This document shows positions 46,945 through 55,949 of a stretch of 64,000 nucleotides of DNA, one piece after another. The stretch's first letter is position 1, and each line of letters begins with the position of its first letter. A program made the translations under genes and the position numbers. The DNA is from an uncultured beta proteobacterium (GTDB lineage: Bacteria; Pseudomonadota; Gammaproteobacteria; Burkholderiales; Burkholderiaceae_C), in the NCBI GenBank assembly GCA_903876735.1, contig CAIRAW010000006.1, positions 1 to 64,000 of the forward strand, read 5' to 3'. The notes beneath the pieces were generated by a model. The model ran no database searches, was not told where the DNA came from, and was given only the letters and a program-made list of their open reading frames with translations.

Positions 46945-46973
46945 TCCACCCCGGCTTACGCCGCGCAACCCGA

Positions 46974-48428
46974 ATGACCATGACATCAACCCCTACCTTT
47001 GTGCGCTTTGTGCTTGACGGCGCCGTCGTCGAAGCCGATCTGGCGCAACACGCCACGACCACCGTGCTGGACTATCTGCGCGAACACCTGCAACGCAGCG
47101 GTACCAAGGAGGGTTGCGCCGAGGGCGACTGCGGCGCTTGCGTGGTGCTGGTGGGTGAACTCAACGCTGCTGGTACGGCGGTCAGCTACGCGCCGGTCAA
47201 CAGCTGTCTGCAACTGCTTCCCACTCTTGATGGCAAGTCGCTCAAGACGGTTGAGAGCCTGCAGCGCGCCGACGGCAAACTGCATCCGGTCCAGGAGACC
47301 ATGGCGGCCAGCCACGGGACGCAGTGCGGCTTTTGTACGCCTGGCATCGTGATGAGCGTGACCGGTCTGTTGCAGACGGTTCCCAGTCCGACGCGCGATC
47401 AGGTCAAGGATGCGCTCAGCGGCAACCTGTGCCGCTGCACCGGCTACAAGCCGATTGTTGATGCCGCGGTGAAAGCCAGTCAGGCCGCGCCGGAGCAACT
47501 CAAGCTTGACGACCAGGCCGATCGGGCGTTGTTGCTGCAGATGCGCCAGAGCAGCGCGTCAGGCACCAGTGCGGCGGGCCGGCCCTTCTTTGCGCCAAGC
47601 ACCGTCCAGACGCTGGCCGATTGCCTGCTGGCGCACCCGCAAGCCATGCTGCTGGCTGGCAGCACCGAAATTGGACTGCAGGTCAACAAGCAGTTTGCGC
47701 GCCCGGAGCAGATCGTCTACCTTGGCAATGTGGCCGAGCTGCGTCAGGTCGAAGACCAGGGTCGGTTTTGGCGCATTGGCGCGCAGGTTTCCCTGAGCGA
47801 GGTGCTGACGCTGGTGTCCGATGACTACCCGGATTTTGCTGAAGTGCTGCGCCGCTTTGGTTCGCCCCCGATTCGCTCCACCGCCACGCTGGCTGGCAAC
47901 ATCGCCAACGGCTCACCGATCGGCGACAGCATGCCCTGCTTGCTGGCCCTGGGTGCCACGCTGGAATTGCGTCGCGGCGATGTCACGCGCATGTTGGACC
48001 TGGAGCAGTTCTATACGGGCCAGAAGAAGACTGCGCTGCAAAGCAGTGAGTTCATCGTCGCTGTTCACTTGCCCAAACTGGCGAGCGGTCAGGTATTTCG
48101 CGCGCACAAGGTCAGCAAGCGCTTTGATCAGGATATTTCGGCCACCTGCTGCGCCATGCGCTACGAGTTTCAAGACGGGCGCCTGGCCCAGGTTCGGCTG
48201 GCCTACAACGGTCTGGCGCCATCGCCTTGCCGTGCGCCCAAACTCGAAGCCGTGATCAATGGTCGCAGGCCCGAAGAGGTGACAGCGGCCGAACTCGATC
48301 AGGCGGTTGCCCAGAGCTTTACCGCCCGCGACGGCCTGCGCGCCAGTTGGACTTATCGCGCCTTGCTGGCGCGCAACCTGGTTCTGCAGTTTGTTGAAGA
48401 AGCCACGGCACAGGAGGCAGTCAAATGA
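46974..48428 (+). CDS. xdhA: Xanthine dehydrogenase small subunit (2Fe-2S and FAD domains)
   Basis: The 484-residue subunit has a plant-type [2Fe-2S] domain with cysteines in GCAEGDCGAC, and an all-alpha [2Fe-2S] domain with CGFCTPGIV and NLCRCTGYKPI. It continues with an FAD-binding domain (LLAGSTEIGLQVNKQFARP; GSPPIRSTATLAGNIANGSPIGD) and a CO-dehydrogenase-flavoprotein C-terminal domain. It passes electrons from the molybdenum site to NAD+. The start is ATG 46974, with another ATG two codons later. It overlaps xdhB by four bases (ATGA). Confidence 0.95.
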   Translation: MTMTSTPTFVRFVLDGAVVEADLAQHATTTVLDYLREHLQRSGTKEGCAEGDCGACVVLVGELNAAGTAVSYAPVNSCLQLLPTLDGKSLKTVESLQRADGKLHPVQETMAASHGTQCGFCTPGIVMSVTGLLQTVPSPTRDQVKDALSGNLCRCTGYKPIVDAAVKASQAAPEQLKLDDQADRALLLQMRQSSASGTSAAGRPFFAPSTVQTLADCLLAHPQAMLLAGSTEIGLQVNKQFARPEQIVYLGNVAELRQVEDQGRFWRIGAQVSLSEVLTLVSDDYPDFAEVLRRFGSPPIRSTATLAGNIANGSPIGDSMPCLLALGATLELRRGDVTRMLDLEQFYTGQKKTALQSSEFIVAVHLPKLASGQVFRAHKVSKRFDQDISATCCAMRYEFQDGRLAQVRLAYNGLAPSPCRAPKLEAVINGRRPEEVTAAELDQAVAQSFTARDGLRASWTYRALLARNLVLQFVEEATAQEAVK

Positions 48429-50782
48429 ACGCACCCACACTGCACAGGGAACTGGCGGCGATGGCCGAGCAGGGCCGCGAACGGGTGCACGAGTCGGCCC
48501 TGCTGCATGTCACCGGGCAGGCCACTTACACCGATGACATCCCGGAACTGCGCGGTACGCTGTACGCCGCGCTGGTGCTCTCACCCGTGGCGCATGGCGA
48601 ACTGATGGGCGAGGGAATAGACCGCGCCGCACTGTTGGCGCAGGACGATGTGGTGGCGGTGTTTACCGCCCGTGACATTCCCGGCGAAAACAACTGTGGC
48701 CCGATCGTCCACGATGATCCGTTCCTGGCAAAGGGCAAGGTCGAGTTCATCGGCCAGGCGGTGGCGGTGGTGGTGGCGCGCAGCATGCTGTGCGCGCGCC
48801 GGGCGGCCAAGGGCGCCAAGGTGGCGGTCAAGGAGTTGCCGGCGATCCTGACGATTGACGCCGCGCTGGCGCAGCAGAGTTTCGTCATGCCCTCCAAGGG
48901 AATCACGCGCGGCCAGCCCGATGCGGCCATCGCCGCGGCACCCCACCGCGTCAAAGGGCGCACCGAATGCGGGCAGCAGGAACAGTTTTACCTGGAAGGC
49001 CAGATTGCCTACGCCGTGCCGCGCGAGGACGGACAGCTTACGCTTTATGTTTCAACCCAGCACCCGGATGGCAACCAGCGCGAGGCGGCTTCGGCGCTGA
49101 ACCTCTCGGTCAACGATGTGGAAGTGATCTGCCGGCGCATGGGTGGCGCCTTTGGCGGCAAGGAGGGCAACTCCAGCATCTTCTCGCAAAGCGCTGCGCT
49201 GGCGGCGTTCAAGCTGCAGCGTCCAGTCAAGTTGCGCGTGAACCGTGATGACGACATGATGATCACCGGCAAGCGCCATGATTTCCGGATCGACTACGAC
49301 TGCGGCTTCGACGACGCGGGCCGTATCCTGGGCATCGATGTGGTGCTGGCCTCGCGCTGCGGCTACAGCACCGATTACTCAGGCCCCGTGAACGACCGCG
49401 CGGTGCTGCATATCGACAACTGTTATTACTTGCCCAACCTGAAAATCATCAGCTACCGCTGCAAGACCAACATGCAAAGCGCCACCGCGTTTCGCGGATT
49501 TGGCGGTCCGCAGGGCATGTTCGGCATCGAGACGGTGATCGAGGAAATTGCGCATAAACTGGGCAAGGATCCGCTGGAAGTGCGCCGTGTCAACCTGTAC
49601 CGCGACCCTGCAGTCTCGGGCGACGCCGGCTCCATGACGACACAGTATGGGCAGACGATCGAGGACTGGGTGGGTGACCAGGTGATCGACCAGGTGGCGC
49701 AAGAAGCGGCCTACGAAGCGCGCCGCGCGGCCGTTGCAGCGTTCAATGCGCAGAGCAAGCACCGCAAGCGCGGCGTCGCGCTGGTGCCGCTCAAATTCGG
49801 TATTTCGTTCACCGCGACGATGCTGAATCAGGGCGGCGCGCTGCTCAACATATACCAGGACGGATCCGTCAGTGTGAACCATGGCGGCACCGAAATGGGA
49901 CAGGGACTGAACACCAAGATGGCGCAGGTGGCGGCTGACGGCTTGGGCATCAGTGTCGACATGGTGCGTGTGACTGGAACCGACACGCAGAAGGTGCCCA
50001 ACGCCAGCGCCACCGCTGCATCGAGCGGCGCCGACATCAATGGTGCGGCCATCAACAATGCGTGCGAGCAGATGCGCGCACGCTTGCGCCCGGTGGCCGC
50101 GCGTCTGCTCGGCTGCGAGCCCGCTGCGGTTGAATTCAGCGGCGGCTTTGCCCGTACTGCCAGCACGCAGTCAGTGCCCTGGCCGACCGTGGTGAAACAG
50201 GCCTGGCTTGATCGCGTGGGACTTAGCGTCACGGGCTTTTACATGACGCCCGACATCCAATATGACTTCACGACGCTGCAGGGTCGTGCTTTCTACTACT
50301 ACTGCTACGGCGCGGCCGTCAGCGAAGTCGAGATCGACACCCGCACCGGCGAGTGGTGGCTGCGGGCGGCCGACATCGTGCACGATGTCGGCCAGAGCAT
50401 CAATCCGGCCATCGACAAGGGCCAGATCGAGGGCGCCTACATTCAGGGAATGGGTTGGCTGACGATGGAAGAGTGCATCTGGGACAAGCAGGGCAAACTG
50501 CTCACGCACGGCCCGAGCACCTACAAGATTCCGGTTGCCAGCGATGTGCCCGAGCACTTCAATGTCAGTCTGTTTGATGGCCGCAACGTCCGGCCGACGC
50601 CGCACCGCAGCAAGGCCACCGGCGAGCCGCCCTTGATGAATGCACTGTCCGTATTCTTTGCGCTGCGCGATGCTGTCAGTGCTGCGGCCGCTCACAAGGC
50701 GCGCGTGGACCTGGTGGCGCCCGCCACGCCCGAGCGCATTCTGCTGGCTTGCGAACGGGCGAAAAACGCTGCTGCTGGTTGA
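48425..50782 (+). CDS. xdhB: Xanthine dehydrogenase molybdenum-binding subunit
   Basis: The 785-residue subunit carries the Moco-binding signatures GGAFGGKEGNSS, FRGFGGPQGMF and GGTEMGQGLNTKM. It also has the catalytic-glutamate motif KATGEPPLMNA near the C-terminus. It oxidises hypoxanthine to xanthine and uric acid. With XdhA it forms the two-subunit bacterial enzyme. The xdhC gene for the Moco sulfuration/insertion chaperone usually follows xdhB. It is not present here; an AT-rich gap and an unrelated secreted protein follow instead. Confidence 0.96.
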   Translation: MNAPTLHRELAAMAEQGRERVHESALLHVTGQATYTDDIPELRGTLYAALVLSPVAHGELMGEGIDRAALLAQDDVVAVFTARDIPGENNCGPIVHDDPFLAKGKVEFIGQAVAVVVARSMLCARRAAKGAKVAVKELPAILTIDAALAQQSFVMPSKGITRGQPDAAIAAAPHRVKGRTECGQQEQFYLEGQIAYAVPREDGQLTLYVSTQHPDGNQREAASALNLSVNDVEVICRRMGGAFGGKEGNSSIFSQSAALAAFKLQRPVKLRVNRDDDMMITGKRHDFRIDYDCGFDDAGRILGIDVVLASRCGYSTDYSGPVNDRAVLHIDNCYYLPNLKIISYRCKTNMQSATAFRGFGGPQGMFGIETVIEEIAHKLGKDPLEVRRVNLYRDPAVSGDAGSMTTQYGQTIEDWVGDQVIDQVAQEAAYEARRAAVAAFNAQSKHRKRGVALVPLKFGISFTATMLNQGGALLNIYQDGSVSVNHGGTEMGQGLNTKMAQVAADGLGISVDMVRVTGTDTQKVPNASATAASSGADINGAAINNACEQMRARLRPVAARLLGCEPAAVEFSGGFARTASTQSVPWPTVVKQAWLDRVGLSVTGFYMTPDIQYDFTTLQGRAFYYYCYGAAVSEVEIDTRTGEWWLRAADIVHDVGQSINPAIDKGQIEGAYIQGMGWLTMEECIWDKQGKLLTHGPSTYKIPVASDVPEHFNVSLFDGRNVRPTPHRSKATGEPPLMNALSVFFALRDAVSAAAAHKARVDLVAPATPERILLACERAKNAAAG

Positions 50783-51024
50783 TACGGCGAGGATTTCACC
50801 GGTTAGCCAAGCGGTGCCCGCTTGGCCCCGGGGCAATTTTGGTGACTGAAGAATAGTTGCTAAAAAAGTCTATGAAAATCAAATAGTGATCTAAAACTGG
50901 CAATACACCACGGCCGATCTTGCTCGGCCGCAAACAGAGTTGCGAATATTCGCTAAAAAATGATAATTGATCAGCGGATTTAATACCGTTGGCATTCAGG
51001 GTTGGTTTATTTCGGAAGCCCTCA

Positions 51025-51603
51025 ATGCCTAAATCGGTAAAGAAATGCTTTGCTCTTTTTTGGTTGCCTTTGCCGATGCTAATCCTGGCGAGACCCGGCA
51101 ACGCAACCATCATCACCGACCCTAGCAGCCACCCGGGCGAGCGATCAAGCGAGTCCGCAGCAGCTGGCAGACGGCTTAAGACCAGTGCTGAATTTTTTAG
51201 CGCGGCCGATTCCGCTTCGACCCATCTGGCGCTCCGAAACAGCCTGGTGCATGAAAGAAACCCATGGGTCAATACCAGCGCGGCAGGTCTGGTTGCGCTT
51301 GCTGCAACCAAAATCCTGATGCTTGAGCTGATTGATCTCAAACTCAGCAACGCAGAGAAAAAGGCGTTTTTTCCGCTCGTGTCTGCGCTGTCTGCCTCGG
51401 CGACGATCAATAACATGTTGCTGGCCGTCTCGGCATCGAATCCGGTGGCCATTGCGGGCGGCATCGTCGCCGGTTTGTACACGCATCAACAACAAACAGC
51501 CCATGTGCAACGCGGCCATTTGAAGGTCTATTGCAGCGGTGGAAGTTATCTTCGCAATTGCAGCAACGACTACGCGCCTCAATACGTTGTTCGTCTCAGG
51601 TAG
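51025..51603 (+). CDS. Secreted hypothetical protein
   Basis: The 192-residue product starts at ATG 51025 with GGAAG seven bases upstream. It has a signal peptide (KKCFALFWLPLPMLILARPGNA), then a polar region, then two hydrophobic segments (AAGLVALAATKILMLELIDL and AIAGGIVAGLY). Two cysteines near the C-terminus (YCSGGSYLRNCSND) could form a disulfide. I do not recognise a family. The 242-base stretch before it is AT-rich compared with its neighbours, which may mark acquired DNA. It takes the place where xdhC might be expected. Confidence 0.65.
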   Translation: MPKSVKKCFALFWLPLPMLILARPGNATIITDPSSHPGERSSESAAAGRRLKTSAEFFSAADSASTHLALRNSLVHERNPWVNTSAAGLVALAATKILMLELIDLKLSNAEKKAFFPLVSALSASATINNMLLAVSASNPVAIAGGIVAGLYTHQQQTAHVQRGHLKVYCSGGSYLRNCSNDYAPQYVVRLR

Positions 51604-51653
51604 GTCGGCGAGACCCGAAGCCATGCCCGTGGTGGTTTTGCGATACTCGCGCC

Positions 51654-52397
51654 ATGCAGCTACAAGATATTCTCTACTCTCAGGGTTTTGGAACGCGCCG
51701 GGTTTGCGCTGGCCTGGTTCAGCAAGGTCTGGTTCAGGTTTATGCATCAGACGAGGCAGTGACGGCGCTGACCTGCAGCGACAGCAGCGCCGAATTTGAC
51801 GCGAAGGGCTTGCGTTTTCGGGTGCAGGGTGTCGACTGGCCGTACCACGACAAGGCCTATCTGATGTTGAACAAACCGGTGGCCACGGAGTGTTCGCAAA
51901 AGCCGTCGACCTACCCCAGCATCTATACGCTGCTGCCGTCGCCGCTGCGTCTGCGCCCGCAAAAAGGCGCGGTGCAGGGGGTGCAGGCGGTGGGGCGGCT
52001 TGATCAGGATACGACCGGACTGTTGTTGCTGACCGATGACGGAAAGTTCATCCATCGCATGAGCTCGCCGCGCCACCATGTGCCCAAGGTCTACGAGGTG
52101 ACGGTCAAACATCCGCTGAGCGCAACGCAGGTGGCCAGGTTGCTGGCCGGCGTTGTGCTCGATGACGACCCGAAGCCGGTGCGGGCTGCGGCCTGCGAAG
52201 CGGTTGGTGAGTACCATTTGCGCCTGACCCTGACCGAGGGTAAATACCACCAGGTCAAGCGCATGGTGGCGGCGGTGAGCAACCGGGTTGAGGGTTTGCA
52301 CCGCTCGCAGATTGGCGGTTTGCGCCTGCCTGACGATCTGGCGCCGGGGCAGTGGCGCTGGTTGAGTGCGGCCGATCTGGCAAGCATTGACGCCTGA
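51654..52397 (+). CDS. rsuA: 16S rRNA pseudouridine synthase (RsuA family)
   Basis: The 247-residue enzyme starts at ATG 51654 with an S4-like domain (MQLQDILYSQGFGTRRVCAGLVQQGLV), and has LMLNKPVATECS and the catalytic-Asp motif GRLDQDTTGLLLLTDDG. The ending TEGKYHQVKRMVAAVSNRVEGLHR is typical of RsuA. RsuA makes the pseudouridine at position 516 of 16S rRNA. Longer upstream in-frame sequence overlaps the preceding gene and lacks the S4 fold, so it is not used. Confidence 0.88.
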   Translation: MQLQDILYSQGFGTRRVCAGLVQQGLVQVYASDEAVTALTCSDSSAEFDAKGLRFRVQGVDWPYHDKAYLMLNKPVATECSQKPSTYPSIYTLLPSPLRLRPQKGAVQGVQAVGRLDQDTTGLLLLTDDGKFIHRMSSPRHHVPKVYEVTVKHPLSATQVARLLAGVVLDDDPKPVRAAACEAVGEYHLRLTLTEGKYHQVKRMVAAVSNRVEGLHRSQIGGLRLPDDLAPGQWRWLSAADLASIDA

Positions 52398-52439
52398 GGC
52401 CGGGCAGGGCGGCGGCGAGCCTGCGGTTATGCTTCTTGC

Positions 52440-53327
52440 ATGAACCTGTTTCTGGATTCTTTCTGGCGCGCGGTGGCGTATTGCATCCGCCCGCGCGTGA
52501 TTGCCCTGTCTTTCCTGCCGCTGGTCTTGATGGTGGCGCTGACCCTGGGTCTGGGCTATTACTACTGGGACGCCGCACTGGATTGGGTGCGTGCGGCACT
52601 GGAGGTCTCGACCGTGGTCAACACGGTTTCGGCCTGGTTGCAGAGCGTGGGTGGTGGCGGCCTCAAACTGGTGTTGGCGCCATTGATCGTGATCTTTACC
52701 GTGACGCCGCTGATTGTGCTGATGTCCCTGCTGACGGTGGCCTTTCTGATGACGCCGGCCTTGACCCTGCTGGTGGCTGAGCGGCGTTTTCCGCAACTCG
52801 AACGCAAGCGTGGCGGCGGGCTGGTAATGGGCGTGCTGCGCGCGCTGGGTTTGACCCTGCTGAGTTTGCTGGCCTTGCTGGTTTCCAGTCCTTTGTGGCT
52901 GGTGCCGCCCCTGATTCTGGTATTGCCACCATTGATCTGGGGTTGGTTGACCTACCGGGTCATGGCTTTTGATGCCCTTGCCGAGCACGCCAGCGCCCAG
53001 GAGCGACGCGAGATTTTTCAACGGCATCGCGGCTGGTTGCTGGGCATGGGGGTTTTATGCGGCTTTATCGGCGCGGCTCCGAGCTTGATCTGGGCCTCCG
53101 GCGCCTTGCTGGCCGCGGCCTTTGTGATTCTGGTACCGCTGGCAATCTGGATTTACACCCTGGTGTTTGCCTTTTCCTCGCTCTGGTTTGCGCATTACTG
53201 CCTGGCCGCCTTACAGACTTTGCGCGCTGAGACGACACAGTCTACGGCCGTGCCGGCGCAGACGATTGAACCGCAGGCGCTACCATTGCCACATGAATCA
53301 AGTCCCCAATCCAAATCCCCAGCCTAG
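52440..53327 (+). CDS. EI24/CysZ-like integral membrane protein
   Basis: The 295-residue protein starts MNLFLDSFWRAVAYCIRPRVIALSFLPLVLM, the form of EI24-domain (CysZ-like) proteins, and has about six hydrophobic segments. CysZ proteins take up sulfate, but the betaproteobacterial relatives are poorly characterised, so sulfate transport is only a possibility. Its C-terminal tail overlaps the next gene start by 35 bases in another frame, suggesting coupled expression. Confidence 0.82.
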   Translation: MNLFLDSFWRAVAYCIRPRVIALSFLPLVLMVALTLGLGYYYWDAALDWVRAALEVSTVVNTVSAWLQSVGGGGLKLVLAPLIVIFTVTPLIVLMSLLTVAFLMTPALTLLVAERRFPQLERKRGGGLVMGVLRALGLTLLSLLALLVSSPLWLVPPLILVLPPLIWGWLTYRVMAFDALAEHASAQERREIFQRHRGWLLGMGVLCGFIGAAPSLIWASGALLAAAFVILVPLAIWIYTLVFAFSSLWFAHYCLAALQTLRAETTQSTAVPAQTIEPQALPLPHESSPQSKSPA

Positions 53328-54225
53328 CGCCGCGCCCGGCTTCGGCCTGATCATCATCGGCGACGAGATCCTCTCTGGCAAGCGCGCCGACAAGCATCTG
53401 CCCAAGGTCATTGAACTGCTCAAGGCACGCGGCTTGCAACTTGATTACGCCGATTACGTCGGCGATTCACCGGAGCGCATCACCGCCACCCTGATGCGTG
53501 CGTTTCTCTCAGGTGATGTCGTTTTTTCCTGCGGCGGCATCGGTGCCACGCCGGACGACCACACGCGCCAGTGCGCGGCGCGCGCCCTTGGGCTGGACTT
53601 GGTGCTGCACCCGCAGGCCGAAGCCCTGATTCGCGAGCGCATGCAGGACATGGCGAAAGAGCAGGGGACGGTTTATGAGCCGGACCGCCCGGACAACACC
53701 CACCGCCTCAACATGGGCATGTTTCCGGTCGGCGCTTCCATCATCCCCAACCCGTTCAACAAGATTCCCGGATTTTTTTGCAGTGCCCAGCAAAATGGGC
53801 AATTCCCCGCCGGGCCGCCCCAAGGGGAATTAGTCCCCGCCGGGGGCAGCGCCCCACACGCAGTGGGGGAGCGTGGGGGCATCTATTTCGTGCCCGGGTT
53901 CCCGGTCATGGCCTGGCCGATGATTGAGTGGGTACTCGACAGCCATTACCCGCACCGTTTCCAGAACGCCGCCTGGATCGAAAAATCGGTCATCGTTTAT
54001 GGCGCCATGGAAGCCACCCTTACCCCCTTGATGCAGGACATCGAGCGCATTTTTCCAGGCGTCAAGGTCTTCAGCTTGCCCAGCGTCGATCACCCGCTTT
54101 ATGGGCGCCACATTGAGTTGGGCGTCAAGGGCGAACCGGCGCTGGTGGCGCTTGCCTATCCTGCATTGCTGCAGGGATTGAAGGGCTTTGACGCCCGGCT
54201 TGGCCCCGAGTTGGTGCAAAACTAA
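53293..54225 (+). CDS. Molybdopterin-binding (CinA-N/MoCF-like) domain protein with an in-frame insert
   Basis: The 310-residue protein starts at ATG 53293 and has a MoCF_biosynth domain: FGLIIIGDEILSGKRADKHLPK, FSCGGIGATPDDHTRQCAARALG and NMGMFPVGASIIPNPFNKIPGFF. The family is related to the N-terminal domain of CinA. Between FCSAQ (about 53780) and IYFVPGFPV (about 53881) lies a Gly/Pro/Ala-rich stretch coded by palindromic DNA that looks like an inserted repeat (see the repeat entry). The reading frame is kept. The function is unclear; it may be a nucleotide or molybdopterin-related hydrolase. Confidence 0.82.
   Translation: MNQVPNPNPQPSAAPGFGLIIIGDEILSGKRADKHLPKVIELLKARGLQLDYADYVGDSPERITATLMRAFLSGDVVFSCGGIGATPDDHTRQCAARALGLDLVLHPQAEALIRERMQDMAKEQGTVYEPDRPDNTHRLNMGMFPVGASIIPNPFNKIPGFFCSAQQNGQFPAGPPQGELVPAGGSAPHAVGERGGIYFVPGFPVMAWPMIEWVLDSHYPHRFQNAAWIEKSVIVYGAMEATLTPLMQDIERIFPGVKVFSLPSVDHPLYGRHIELGVKGEPALVALAYPALLQGLKGFDARLGPELVQN
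53780..53880 (+). repeat. GC-rich palindromic repeat inserted in frame in a CinA-like gene
   Basis: This stretch is a chain of small hairpins: GCCCA-N6-TGGGC, TTCCCC pairing with GGGGAA around a GCCGGGC core, CCCCGCC/GGGGGC, and CCCCAC pairing with GTGGGG. Its composition differs sharply from the flanking codons, and it encodes the low-complexity insert QNGQFPAGPPQGELVPAGGS. The flanks read IPGFF and IYFVPGFPV, as in uninterrupted relatives that I recall. It looks like a REP-type or small mobile repeat tolerated inside a gene. Confidence 0.6.
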
Positions 54226-54226
54226 G

Positions 54227-54269
54227 TGCTTTAAATTGGTGCTTTGTGGTTTTGCACCAAAATAGGGCG
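54227..54269 (+). promoter_or_regulatory. Two NtrC-like enhancer sites upstream of glnA
   Basis: TGCTTTAAATTGGTGCT (54227-54243) and TGCACCAAAATAGGGCG (54253-54269) each fit one half of the NtrC consensus TGCACC-N5-GGTGCA well and the other half loosely. Their centres are 26 bases apart, roughly 100-125 bases upstream of the sigma-54 promoter, which is the expected place for an NtrC enhancer. NtrC is encoded downstream in the same cluster. Confidence 0.5.
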
Positions 54270-54353
54270 GGTAAACTTCGACCGACACTGACCAAAATCG
54301 GGTCAAAGTCAAGGCAAAATACGGCCTTCGGGATATTCGCAGCAGCGCGGGCA

Positions 54354-54370
54354 TTGGCACAGAAACTGCA
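54354..54370 (+). promoter_or_regulatory. Sigma-54 promoter of glnA
   Basis: TTGGCACAGAAACTGCA matches the -24/-12 consensus, with GG and GC exactly ten bases apart. Transcription would begin near 54382, 37 bases before the glnA start, with an AGGAG ribosome site in the leader. Together with the NtrC-like sites upstream it explains nitrogen-limited expression of glnA. Confidence 0.8.
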
Positions 54371-54418
54371 TTGATGTCTCAGTTACTTTCTCAACAACGT
54401 TCCAACCAGGAGTATTTG

Positions 54419-55834
54419 ATGGCCAAGACCGTCGCAGACGTCATGAAGATGGTGAAAGACAACGAAGTCAAGTTTGTTGACTTCCGTTTCACCGATACCC
54501 GGGGCAAAGAGCAGCACGTGACTGTGCCGGTTTCCCATTTTGATGAAGACAAGTTCAGCTCCGGTCATGCGTTTGACGGTTCGTCCGTCGCGGGCTGGAA
54601 GGGCATTGAAGCCTCTGACATGCAGTTGATGCCTGACCCGAATACGGCCAACATTGACCCGTTCTTTGAAGAAACCACGCTGTTCCTGAGCTGCGACGTG
54701 GTCGAGCCCAGTGATGGCAAGGCCTACGACCGCGACCCGCGCTCGATTGCCAAACGCGCTGAAGCCTACCTCAAGGCCTCCGGCATGGGCGACACCGCCT
54801 TTTTTGGTCCGGAGCCAGAATTCTTCATCTTCGATGATGTGCGCTGGAATACCGACATGTCGGGCACCTTCTTCAAGATCGACGAAGGCGAAGCTCCCTG
54901 GAATTCGGGCAAGAAGATGGAAGGCGGCAACAAGGGCCACCGTCCCACCGTCAAGGGCGGCTACTTCCCCGTGCCACCGGTCGACAGCACGCAGGACATG
55001 CGCGCCGAAATGTCGCTCATCCTCGAATCGCTGGGCATCCCGGTCGAAGTGTTCCACCACGAAGTGGCGGGCGCGGGTCAGAACGAACTCGGCACCAAGT
55101 TCAGCACGCTGGTCGAGCGCGCCGACTGGACGCAGGTTCTGAAGTACGTGGTGCAAAACGTGGCCCATGCCTATGGCAAGACCGCCACCTTCATGCCCAA
55201 GCCCATCGTTGGCGACAACGGTTCTGGCATGCACGTTCACCAGTCCATCTGGAAAGACGGTAAGAACCTGTTTGCCGGTGACGGCTATGCTGGCCTGTCC
55301 GACTTCGCCCTGTACTATGTCGGCGGCATCATCAAGCATGCGCGCGCCCTGAACGCCATCACCAACCCCGGCACCAACAGCTACAAGCGCCTGGTGCCTG
55401 GCTACGAAGCCCCGGTGAAGCTGGCTTATTCGGCCAAGAACCGCTCGGCCTCGATTCGCATTCCCTATGTGGCCAACCCCAAGGGTCGCCGCATTGAAGC
55501 GCGTTTCCCCGATCCGCTGATGAACCCCTATCTCGGCTTTGCGGCCCTGATGATGGCCGGTCTGGACGGTATCGAGAACAAGATCCACCCGGGTGAAGCA
55601 GCGACCAAGGACTTGTACCATCTGCCGCCCGAAGAAAACGCCAAGATCCCGACCGTCTGCCACAGCCTGGACCAGGCGCTCGATTGCCTGGACGCTGACC
55701 GCGGCTTTCTGACCAAGGGCGGTGTTTTCACCGACAGCATGCTTGACGCCTACATCGAACTCAAGATGACCGAAGTGACGCGCCTGCGCATGGCGACGCA
55801 TCCGATTGAATTCGATATGTACTATTCCCTGTAA
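54419..55834 (+). CDS. glnA: Glutamine synthetase type I
   Basis: The 471-residue enzyme starts at ATG 54419 ([37 protein letters not shown]), seven bases after AGGAG. Active-site segments include [40 protein letters not shown] and [11 protein letters not shown]. The adenylylation-site region is [10 protein letters not shown], with its Tyr near residue 400, so activity is probably controlled by GlnE. It makes glutamine from glutamate and ammonium. It is preceded by a sigma-54 promoter and NtrC-like sites and followed by a terminator, with ntrB and ntrC further on. Confidence 0.97.
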   Translation: MAKTVADVMKMVKDNEVKFVDFRFTDTRGKEQHVTVPVSHFDEDKFSSGHAFDGSSVAGWKGIEASDMQLMPDPNTANIDPFFEETTLFLSCDVVEPSDGKAYDRDPRSIAKRAEAYLKASGMGDTAFFGPEPEFFIFDDVRWNTDMSGTFFKIDEGEAPWNSGKKMEGGNKGHRPTVKGGYFPVPPVDSTQDMRAEMSLILESLGIPVEVFHHEVAGAGQNELGTKFSTLVERADWTQVLKYVVQNVAHAYGKTATFMPKPIVGDNGSGMHVHQSIWKDGKNLFAGDGYAGLSDFALYYVGGIIKHARALNAITNPGTNSYKRLVPGYEAPVKLAYSAKNRSASIRIPYVANPKGRRIEARFPDPLMNPYLGFAALMMAGLDGIENKIHPGEAATKDLYHLPPEENAKIPTVCHSLDQALDCLDADRGFLTKGGVFTDSMLDAYIELKMTEVTRLRMATHPIEFDMYYSL

Positions 55835-55853
55835 GCGATTAACGCTTTGTGGT

Positions 55854-55884
55854 AAAAAAGGACGGTCCAGACCGTCCTTTTTTT
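55854..55884 (+). terminator. Rho-independent terminator after glnA
   Basis: GGACGGT pairs with ACCGTCC around a CCAG loop, flanked by A6 and T7, 20 bases after the glnA stop. It should end most glnA transcripts before the ntrB segment, so ntrBC expression would depend on read-through or on another promoter. Confidence 0.92.
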
Positions 55885-55949
55885 GTGCCCCGTGCGTTCG
55901 ACGCACATGGGCAAGTCTGTCCATGCAGACCTTACCGCGTGGAAACCAT

